Shown here: piece after piece, positions 7,361 to 12,389 of the stretch
Position numbering within the stretch: the first letter of the stretch is position 1
Layout of the letters: every line of letters starts with the position of its first letter
NCBI GenBank assembly: GCA_964526565.1
Contig: CAZGMC010000114.1
Location: forward strand, 1-12,389
Source of the DNA: CAZGMC01 sp964526565
GTDB lineage: Bacteria; Pseudomonadota; Alphaproteobacteria; DSM-16000; Inquilinaceae
Direction of reading: 5' to 3'
DNA: 12,389 nt
Notes under the pieces: model-generated
Seen by the model: only the letters and a program-made list of their open reading frames with translations
Databases searched by the model: none
Told to the model about the DNA's origin: nothing
Program-made: the position numbers and the translations under genes

Positions 7361-10009
7361 ATGGACAAGAGTATCTTCAGGTTCATATTCAGGTTCAGCC
7401 GCAGGGATCAGTTCCTGATTCTGTTCTTTACGGTCCTTTCGTTTCCGTTCATGTATTATTCCCTGGAGCTGCCGAAGCTTATCGTCAACGAGGCGATCGG
7501 CGGCGCCATCGATTTTCCGGTCGAGGTGCTGGGCCTGACGCTCGACCAGATCACCTACCTGTTTGTCCTGAGCGGCGGCTTTCTGGCCCTGGTCTGCATC
7601 AACGGTGCTTTCAAGTACTATTTGAATGTCTATCGCGGCATGGTCGGCGAGCGCATGCTGCGCCGGCTGCGCTACGAGCTCTACCACCGGGTGCTGCGCT
7701 TCCCGCTGCCGCGCTTCAAGCGCATGTCGGGGGGCGAGATCATCCCCATGGTCACGGCCGAGGTGGAACCGATCGGCGGCTTCGTCGGCGACGCCTTCGC
7801 CCTGCCGGCCTACCAGGGCGGCACGCTGCTGGTCTACATGGTGTTCATCTTCATGCAGGACCTGTTCCTGGGGGCGGCGGCGATCTCGCTCTATCCGGTC
7901 CAGGCCTACATCATTCCCAAGCTGCAGCGCCGCGTGAACGAGCTCGGCAAGCAGCGCGTCCGCACCGTCCGCCAATTGTCGGACAGGGTCGGCGAGACGG
8001 TCAACGGTGTGCAGGAGATCCACGCCAACGACACCTCGTACAAGCACCTGGCCGACGTCGCCGACCGCCTGGCCACGATCTATGATATTCGGCTTGAGAT
8101 CTACCGGCGCAAGTTCTTCATCAAGTTCCTGAATAATTTCCTTAACCAGCTCACGCCGTTCTTCTTCTACTCCATTGGCGGCTATCTGGTCATCATCGGC
8201 GACCTGTCGCTTGGCGCGCTGGTTGCCGTGCTCGCCGCCTACAAGGATCTGTCCGGGCCGTGGCGCGAGCTGCTGAACTACTACCAGCGGACCCAGGACG
8301 TCCGAATCAAGTACGAGCAGGTGGTCGAGCAGTTCGACCCGCCCGGCATGGCGCCGGAGTCGCGCCTGGCCGGGGACCCGCCGTTCGACGGACCGCTGCC
8401 GGACACCATGCACCTGATCAATGTCGGCTATGTCGAGGACGACGGCATCCCGATGCTCGACGGCGTCACCGCGACGATCAGCTTGAACCGCCACACCGCG
8501 CTGATCGGCAGCACCGGCAGCGGCAAGGACGTGCTGCTGATGCTGATGGCGCGGCTGATCCAGCCGACGACCGGCCGCATCCGCCTCGGCGACTACGATT
8601 ATTCCGAGGTGCCGGAGGCCCTGGTCGGGCGGCGCTTCGCCTATGTCGGGCCGCACAGCCACATGTTCACCGACAGCCTGCGGGCCAACCTGTACTACGG
8701 CCTGCAGCACCGGCCGCTGCGCCCGGCCGAGTACGACGCAGCCACCGAGGCGCGCCGCCGCCGCCGCCTGCGCGAGGCGATGGCCTCCGGCAACACCGGC
8801 TACGACGTGCTGGCCGACTGGATCGACTATGCCGCCGCCGGGGTGGACGGGCCGGCCGGGCTGGAGGGCCGGGCGCTGGAGCTGTTGCGTGTGGTCGAGA
8901 TGGAGGCGGACGTCTACGTCATGGGCCTGAAGACCACGCTGTGCCCGGCCACCCACCGCGAGGTCGCGGACAAGGTGCTGGAGGCGCGGCGCGTGGTGCG
9001 CGAGCGCCTGCACGATCCGGACGTGGGCGACCCGGTCGAGCTGTTCGATGCCGACCGCTTCAACGACAGCGCCACGGTGGCAGAGAACCTGCTGTTCGGC
9101 ACGCCGGTCGGCGGCACCTTCGCCCTCGAAGGCCTGGCGGAACAGCCCTACGTGCTGCAGGTTCTCGACAAGGTCGGCCTGACCGCCGACTTCCTGGACA
9201 TGGGCCGGCAGGTCGCGGCGACGATGATCGAGCTGTTCGCCGACCTGCCGCCGGGGCATGAGTTCTTCGACCAGTTCTCGTTCATCGGCTCCGACGAGCT
9301 GCCGGAGTTCCAGCCGCTGGTGGCCAGGGCCGACAAGGAAGGGCTGACGGCCCTCAAGCCCGGCGACCGGGCGCGGCTGATGTCGCTGCCGTTCAAGCTG
9401 ATCCCGTCGCGACACCGCCTGGGGCTGATCGACGACGCGATGAAGGAGCGGATCCTGCAGGCGCGGCGCGTGTTCGCCCGAGACCTGCCCGAGGACCTGC
9501 GCGGCGCCGTCGAGTTCTTCGACGTGGAGCGCTACAACGCGACGCTGCCGCTGCAGGACAACATCCTGTTCGGCAAGATCCGCTATGGCCGGTCCGGGGC
9601 GCAGGACCGGGTCCAGGTGCTGATCGCCGAGGTGGTGGACCGGCTCGGCTTCCGCGACCTGGTCATCGCGCTGGGCCTGAACCAGTCGGTCGGCGTCGGC
9701 GGGGCGCGGCTGTCGACGGTGCAGCGGCAGAAGCTGGCGCTGGCGCGGGCATTGCTGCGCCGGCCCGACGTGCTGATCCTCAACGAGGCGATTTCGGCCA
9801 TGGATGCCGCCGCGCAGCAGCGCGTGCACGACAACGTCATAAACATGTACCAGGATAGGGGACTGATCTGGGCGCCGCACCGGCCCGCCATGGTCAGCGG
9901 CTATGGCGAGATTGTCGTCCTCAAGAACGGCCGGGTTGCCGGGCATGGCAGCTTTGCCGACCTGTCCAGGGACGGCGGTCCGCTGCACGAGCTGCTGGCG
10001 GCGGAGTAG
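7361..10009 (+). CDS. ABC exporter-like protein with an expanded, degenerate nucleotide-binding domain
   Basis: The protein has 882 residues. An N-terminal exporter-type membrane domain (about 1-320) has likely helices near 18-35, 64-84, 155-172, 170-188, 265-281 and 284-302, and the amphipathic stretch around MSGGEIIPMVTAEVEPIGGF typical of ABC exporters. The nucleotide-binding domain follows. Walker A is GSTGSGKD (383-390, Asp in place of Ser/Thr). The Q-loop position reads GPHSHMF (His for Gln). The signature is LSTVQ (784-788) instead of LSGGQ. Walker B ends LILNE (Asn808 in place of Asp, Glu809 kept). The D-loop is SAMD and the H-loop is His840. Walker A and signature are 401 residues apart, against about 100 in ordinary exporters. 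The extra sequence contains three versions of the Q-loop/helical segment (NLYYG 443-447, NLLFG 576-580, NILFG 734-738). The ATG at 7361 is preceded by a weak GGGCGGGA. A cNMP-binding protein gene follows 30 nt downstream. It may bind but not hydrolyse ATP. The substrate is unknown. Confidence 0.85.
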   Translation: MDKSIFRFIFRFSRRDQFLILFFTVLSFPFMYYSLELPKLIVNEAIGGAIDFPVEVLGLTLDQITYLFVLSGGFLALVCINGAFKYYLNVYRGMVGERMLRRLRYELYHRVLRFPLPRFKRMSGGEIIPMVTAEVEPIGGFVGDAFALPAYQGGTLLVYMVFIFMQDLFLGAAAISLYPVQAYIIPKLQRRVNELGKQRVRTVRQLSDRVGETVNGVQEIHANDTSYKHLADVADRLATIYDIRLEIYRRKFFIKFLNNFLNQLTPFFFYSIGGYLVIIGDLSLGALVAVLAAYKDLSGPWRELLNYYQRTQDVRIKYEQVVEQFDPPGMAPESRLAGDPPFDGPLPDTMHLINVGYVEDDGIPMLDGVTATISLNRHTALIGSTGSGKDVLLMLMARLIQPTTGRIRLGDYDYSEVPEALVGRRFAYVGPHSHMFTDSLRANLYYGLQHRPLRPAEYDAATEARRRRRLREAMASGNTGYDVLADWIDYAAAGVDGPAGLEGRALELLRVVEMEADVYVMGLKTTLCPATHREVADKVLEARRVVRERLHDPDVGDPVELFDADRFNDSATVAENLLFGTPVGGTFALEGLAEQPYVLQVLDKVGLTADFLDMGRQVAATMIELFADLPPGHEFFDQFSFIGSDELPEFQPLVARADKEGLTALKPGDRARLMSLPFKLIPSRHRLGLIDDAMKERILQARRVFARDLPEDLRGAVEFFDVERYNATLPLQDNILFGKIRYGRSGAQDRVQVLIAEVVDRLGFRDLVIALGLNQSVGVGGARLSTVQRQKLALARALLRRPDVLILNEAISAMDAAAQQRVHDNVINMYQDRGLIWAPHRPAMVSGYGEIVVLKNGRVAGHGSFADLSRDGGPLHELLAAE

Positions 10010-10039
10010 GCCGACGACGCGAAGGAGGAGGAAGGGACG

Positions 10040-10501
10040 GTGAGCCTGAATCAGGAGGTGGAGCTTCTCAAGAGGCTCCCTCTGTTCGCCAACATCGAGA
10101 CGTCCAAGCTCAAGCTGCTCGCCTTCGCCAGCGAGCGGATGTCGTTCCGTGCCGGGGAAACGGTGTTCGAACAGGACCAGATCGGCGACGCCGCCTACAT
10201 CATCATGGACGGCGAGGCCGACGTGATCCGCCGCGGCCCGGACGGGCCGGTCGTCCTGGCCCGCGTCACGCGCAACGACTTCATCGGCGAGATCGCCATC
10301 CTCTGCGACGTGCCGCGCACGGCCACGGTGAGGGCCCGCACCGACCTGACCACGCTGCGCATCTCCAAGGACCTGTTCTTCCGCCTGGTCAACGAGTTTC
10401 CGCAGATGGCGGTGGAGATTATGCGCGTCCTGGCGCATCGCCTGGAAAAGACCAGCGCCGCCGCGGCCCGCGCCCGCGCGCCCGAGCCGTCCTCGTCCTG
10501 A
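10040..10501 (+). CDS. Free-standing cyclic-nucleotide-binding domain protein
   Basis: This small cytoplasmic protein (153 residues) consists almost entirely of one CRP/CAP-type cNMP-binding beta-roll. The phosphate-binding cassette is intact: FIGEIAILCDVPRTATVRA, in which Gly83-Glu84 and Pro92-Arg93-Thr94-Ala95 occupy the positions that contact ribose and cyclic phosphate in cAMP/cGMP receptors. There is no helix-turn-helix, kinase or channel domain. After the roll only a helical lid and an Ala/Arg/Ser-rich tail (about 135-153) remain, so it must act by protein contact. The start is GTG at 10040, behind an excellent purine-rich site (GAAGGAGGAGGAAGGG, 10021-10036). It lies 30 nt after the ABC gene on the same strand, so the two are probably one operon, and the obvious candidate partner is that ABC protein. 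Ligand identity (cAMP, cGMP or other) cannot be told from the sequence. Confidence 0.9.
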   Translation: MSLNQEVELLKRLPLFANIETSKLKLLAFASERMSFRAGETVFEQDQIGDAAYIIMDGEADVIRRGPDGPVVLARVTRNDFIGEIAILCDVPRTATVRARTDLTTLRISKDLFFRLVNEFPQMAVEIMRVLAHRLEKTSAAAARARAPEPSSS

Positions 10502-10552
10502 CCGGTTACCGCGCTGCGCCGCACCGCGCCGCGCTGAAGTGGCGGCCGGAGG

Positions 10553-10627
10553 CCGGATGCGCCGCATCCGGTTCGGCGCATCCGGTTCGCCGCATCCGGT
10601 TCGCCGCATCCGGTTCGCCGCATCCGG
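10553..10627. repeat. 14-bp tandem repeat (five units) with an inverted half-unit, between convergent genes
   Basis: GCATCCGGTTCGCC repeats with an exact 14-bp period starting at 10564, 10578, 10592, 10606 and 10620. The first unit has one change (GGC for GCC) and the last is partial. An inverted copy of the core, CCGGATGC (10553-10560), precedes the array and can pair with GCATCCGG across a 3-nt loop, making a small hairpin just after the cNMP-binding gene. The array fills most of the spacer between that gene and phoH. It could act as a transcription end for one or both genes, but no T-run is present. Copy number is likely to vary between strains. Confidence 0.85.
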
Positions 10628-10639
10628 CCGGGGCACTCC

Positions 10640-11374
10640 CTACAGGGCGGTCAGCATGGTGGCGACGAGGGGGTGGCGGACCACGTCCTGCTGCGTCAGG
10701 CGGACCACGGCGATGCCGGGCAGCGGGTCGAGCCGGTCGGCGATCTCGGCCAGGCCCGACACGCCGGGCAGCAGGTCGGACTGGTCCGGGTCGCCGGTGA
10801 CGACCATGGTCGAATGCCAGCCGAGTCGCGTCAGCAGCATCTTGATCTGGCCGTAGGTGCAGTTCTGCGCCTCGTCGATGACCACGAAGCAGTTGTTGAG
10901 CGTGCGCCCGCGCATGAAGCCGATCGGCGAGATTTCGATCGAGCCGTCGCCGAGCAGGCCCTTCAGTCGCTTGCCACCGATGCGGTCGGCCAGCGCGTCG
11001 TACAGCGGCCGCAGATAGGGCGACAGCTTCTCCTCCATCGTGCCGGGCAGGTAGCCCAGGCTCTCGCCGGCCTCGACCGCCGGGCGCGACAGCACGATGC
11101 GCGCCACCCGCCCGTCCTCCAGCGCCTCCACCGCCGCGGCAATGGCCAGGTAGGTCTTGCCGGTGCCGGCCGGACCCAGGGCCAGCGTCAGGCTGTGGCC
11201 GTCGATCGCCTCCATCAGCCGGTGCTGGTTGTCGCTGCGGGGCTTGACGCGACGGACGTAGCTCTGCTCGCGCTGGCCCTCGACCGGGTCCCAGCCGCCC
11301 CAGCGGGCCGGCAGCGGCGTCACCCGGGCGTCGTCCTGAAGGTCGTCGGCAAGGCGGGCGGATCGTTTGGCCAT
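10640..11374 (-). CDS. phoH: PhoH-family ATPase (single-domain)
   Basis: This P-loop ATPase belongs to the PhoH family, whose members are linked to phosphate starvation and RNA metabolism in bacteria; the exact activity is not settled. The 244-residue product is the PhoH domain with a short N-terminal lead. It shows Walker A GPAGTGKT (67-74, Lys73), the family stretch SLGYLPGTMEEKLSPYL, Walker B FVVIDEAQN (Asp167-Glu168), and a sensor-like VVTGDPDQSDL. It lacks both the extra N-terminal region of YbeZ-type PhoH (about 340 residues) and a ybeY neighbour, so it is more like the short stand-alone PhoH than YbeZ. A PIN domain (PhoH2) is also absent. The start at 11374 has GGGAGGGAG upstream; the longer reading to 11572 crosses a terminator hairpin and low-quality coding sequence. 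An intrinsic terminator lies about 50 nt upstream on the same strand, hinting at a leader or at insulation from upstream transcription. Confidence 0.92.
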   Translation of the reverse strand: MAKRSARLADDLQDDARVTPLPARWGGWDPVEGQREQSYVRRVKPRSDNQHRLMEAIDGHSLTLALGPAGTGKTYLAIAAAVEALEDGRVARIVLSRPAVEAGESLGYLPGTMEEKLSPYLRPLYDALADRIGGKRLKGLLGDGSIEISPIGFMRGRTLNNCFVVIDEAQNCTYGQIKMLLTRLGWHSTMVVTGDPDQSDLLPGVSGLAEIADRLDPLPGIAVVRLTQQDVVRHPLVATMLTAL

Positions 11375-11423
11375 ATCGGGATCTCCCTCCCGGCTGTGAT
11401 GCGTGGGACGATGATGGCGGACG

Positions 11424-11455
11424 AAACGAAAAACGCCTCCGCGATGCGGAGGCGT
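11424..11455 (-). terminator. Intrinsic terminator on the minus strand, upstream of phoH
   Basis: A perfect 10-bp stem, ACGCCTCCGC (11433-11442) and GCGGAGGCGT (11446-11455), has a 3-nt loop. Read on the minus strand it is followed by TTTT, CG, TTT, a classic rho-independent signal. On the plus strand there is no T-run, so it is directional. It faces phoH from about 50 nt upstream, and no protein gene on that strand feeds it. It may end a non-coding or leader transcript. Confidence 0.8.
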
Positions 11456-11576
11456 GAGGACAGCGCGCGCGGGGCGCAATGGGCCGCGGAACCGCCCGCG
11501 GCCGTCACCGGCGGCCCGCCGGGCGGCGCTGCAGCGGGCCTGCACTGGACTGTGGCGATCATTGGCGGGCACCTTC

Positions 11577-11636
11577 GTGCGTCGCGCTGGCGTGCGTCAG
11601 GCTGGCGTGCGTCGCGCTGGCGTGCGTGTCGCTGGT
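11577..11636. repeat. 15-bp tandem repeat, four units
   Basis: The unit GTGCGTCGCGCTGGC starts at 11577, 11592, 11607 and 11622. Units 1 and 3 are identical, unit 2 has a two-base change (AG for CG), and unit 4 is more diverged. The period is a multiple of three, so all frames stay open across it (for example an RQRDA/RQPDA repeat on the minus strand), which creates spurious reading frames. It lies upstream of phoH and differs in sequence from the 14-bp array downstream of phoH. Confidence 0.85.
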
Positions 11637-11734
11637 CCGTCCCCATCATACCGGGCAGCAGTGCGGAAATCATCCCTTTTTGTGTTTGAGAATTGTTTAA
11701 CCCACCAGATGCTGTAACGCTGGCGGCCCGATGC

Positions 11735-11819
11735 TTACGGTGACAGTTTACTTATTCGCTTGGGTGAATCCTGCCAAAGGGCCACTTTCTCCCAGCCAAT
11801 AAGTAAACTGTCACCGTAA
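11735..11819. repeat. Palindromic element, copy 2 (hairpin)
   Basis: Two perfect 22-bp arms (11735-11756 and 11798-11819) begin TTACGGTGACAGTTTACTT and enclose 41 nt. The core from GACAG to CTGTC is 71 bp, against 72 bp in copy 1 at 4566-4637. The outer six bases of the arms pair here but not in copy 1, so this is the more complete copy and suggests the element ends are TTACGG/CCGTAA. It sits in non-coding DNA with no obvious flanking target duplication. Confidence 0.88.
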
Positions 11820-11883
11820 AAGCTGCTGCCAGCCGAACCACAAATCTGCTGACAGCGGCCATCCTGCCGTACTAATCTGCACA

Positions 11884-11914
11884 TTGGGAGACCCGTAAAT
11901 TCCAACAATATGAT
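11884..11914 (+). promoter_or_regulatory. Possible sigma-70-type promoter for the response regulator
   Basis: TTGGGA (11884-11889) and TATGAT (11909-11914) resemble -35 and -10 boxes, but their 19-nt spacing is longer than ideal. The implied leader of about 95 nt would include the 18-bp palindrome at 11950-11967. Confidence 0.25.
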
Positions 11915-11949
11915 CAGGGTTTCCCGGCCTGCGCAGCGGCGGTGGCCTG

Positions 11950-11967
11950 GCCGGATCGCGATCCGGC
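11950..11967. promoter_or_regulatory. Perfect 18-bp palindrome upstream of the response regulator
   Basis: GCCGGATCGCGATCCGGC is its own reverse complement and lies 46 nt before the regulator's ATG, downstream of the candidate promoter. It could be a dimeric-repressor operator or fold as a leader hairpin. No T-run follows, so a terminator is unlikely. Confidence 0.4.
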
Positions 11968-12013
11968 GGGTTTACGGCGGCGCGCCGGGCCGAGCCCAGG
12001 GAGGCGCTCAGCC

Positions 12014-12389
12014 ATGGCAAAACCGGGATCCGCCACCGAGGCGGAAAGGCCCAAGGCCAGGCAGAAGGCGGTGCTCGTCGTCGACGACGAGCCGAACATC
12101 GTGCTGTCGCTCAAGTTCCTGATGGACCAGGCCGGCTTCGACGTGCGCGTGGCGCGCGACGGTGACGAGGCCCTGCGCGCCATCGAGGAGCGGCCGCCCG
12201 ACCTGGTCCTGCTCGACGTGATGATGCCCAAGAAGGACGGCTATGACGTCTGCCAGACGGTCCGCCAGAACCCGGCCTGGGAGAACGTCCGCATCATCAT
12301 GCTGACCGCCAAGGGCCGCGAGGTCGAGCGCGAGAAGGGCATCGCCCTGGGCGCCGACGACTACATCACCAAGCCGTTCTCCACGCGCG
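12014..12389 (+). CDS. Response regulator (receiver domain), truncated by the window edge
   Basis: This is the N-terminal 125 residues of a two-component response regulator. The receiver domain is complete enough to judge: acidic pocket Asp24-Asp25 in VLVVDDEPN, phosphoacceptor Asp68 in LVLLDVMMPKKDGYD, switch Thr98 in IIMLTAKG, and Lys120 in YITKPFS. All are conserved, so it should be phosphorylated by a partner kinase. A basic, polar 18-residue lead precedes the domain. The ATG at 12014 has AGGGAGG (11998-12004) 9 nt upstream. The output domain, if any, lies beyond the window, so it could be a single-domain CheY-like protein or have a DNA-binding or enzymatic output. No sensor kinase is visible in the window. 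Confidence 0.92.
   Translation, partial: MAKPGSATEAERPKARQKAVLVVDDEPNIVLSLKFLMDQAGFDVRVARDGDEALRAIEERPPDLVLLDVMMPKKDGYDVCQTVRQNPAWENVRIIMLTAKGREVEREKGIALGADDYITKPFSTR

Larger units (their letters stand above)
11424..11640 (-). ncRNA. Candidate small RNA or attenuated phoH leader (speculative)
   Basis: The terminator at 11424-11455 needs a transcript to terminate, yet no protein gene lies upstream on the minus strand. A TATGAT hexamer on that strand (11645-11650) could be a -10 box, giving an RNA of about 210 nt that would contain the 15-bp repeats and several GC-rich hairpins. No good -35 box accompanies it (ATGATT at 17-nt spacing). It matches no known RNA family I recognise. Confidence 0.2.
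11375..12013. other. 639-bp gene-free region between phoH and the response regulator
   Basis: The two genes diverge from here. I find no credible coding frame. The region holds, in order: a minus-strand intrinsic terminator (11424-11455); a very GC-rich structured stretch with an 8-bp stem (11482-11489 pairing with 11496-11503); a 15-bp tandem repeat (11577-11636); an AT-richer patch (about 11660-11720); palindromic element copy 2 (11735-11819); a candidate promoter (11884-11914); and an 18-bp palindrome (11950-11967). Confidence 0.7.

Noticed and set aside
10553..10627. CRISPR array
   Set aside because: The 14-bp units are directly contiguous with no unique spacers, and no cas genes are nearby. 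The same reasoning excludes the 15-bp array at 11577-11636.
7241..10636. Very long minus-strand open frame (over 1100 codons) antisense to the ABC and cNMP-binding genes
   Set aside because: It is Arg/Gln/His/Val-rich with no recognisable domain, and begins in the 14-bp tandem repeat. The plus-strand frames carry clear ABC and cNMP motifs. Long antisense frames are expected in high-GC DNA.
11320..11673. Minus-strand protein gene with RQRDA repeats upstream of phoH
   Set aside because: It would cross the intrinsic terminator and overlap the phoH start in another frame. The repeats come from a 15-bp tandem array, and no ribosome-binding site or domain is seen.

Overview
The window is GC-rich, with strongly G/C-biased third codon positions, and its gene set (hexameric-type citrate synthase, FtsY, AMP nucleosidase, single-domain PhoH, receiver-domain regulator) fits an alphaproteobacterium, most plausibly a Rhodospirillales-like free-living or environmental lineage. 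That placement is inferred from protein style and was not tested by phylogeny. The sequence is draft quality: a 10-N scaffold gap lies at 5907-5916.

Layout. Positions 1-52 (-) may hold the first codons of an unidentified gene. gltA (citrate synthase) occupies 153-1487 (-). Diverging from it, ftsY (signal recognition particle receptor) and amn (AMP nucleosidase) form a tight (+) pair at 1740-4191. The convergent spacer 4192-4571 holds two unrelated palindromic repeat elements. Next come two glycosyltransferase genes on (-) (a GT4-type at 4572-5897 and a MurG/GT28-like protein at 5894-7126), which overlap by ATGA once the assembly gap is taken into account. Divergent from them on (+) lie an 882-residue ABC exporter-like protein with a very unusual nucleotide-binding domain (7361-10009) and a small free-standing cyclic-nucleotide-binding protein (10040-10501). 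A 14-bp tandem repeat separates this from phoH (10640-11374, -). A 640-bp gene-free stretch (11375-12013) contains an intrinsic terminator upstream of phoH, a 15-bp tandem repeat, a second copy of the palindromic element found at 4559-4640, and an 18-bp palindrome. The window ends inside a response-regulator gene (12014-12389, +).

How the genes may work together. The housekeeping genes (gltA, ftsY, amn, phoH) look like ordinary chromosome. The accessory core is 4572-10501. Two glycosyltransferases sit back to back with an ABC membrane protein and a cNMP-binding sensor, which suggests synthesis and export or flipping of a glycoconjugate under nucleotide-second-messenger control. The ABC protein is the most unusual object here: its Walker A, Q-loop, signature and Walker B motifs are all altered, and the segment between Walker A and the signature is about four times the normal length and appears to contain three versions of the Q-loop/helical subdomain. 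The repeat elements are also notable. A roughly 72-bp hairpin element occurs twice, and in one copy it supplies the last 21 codons and the stop of the GT4 gene.
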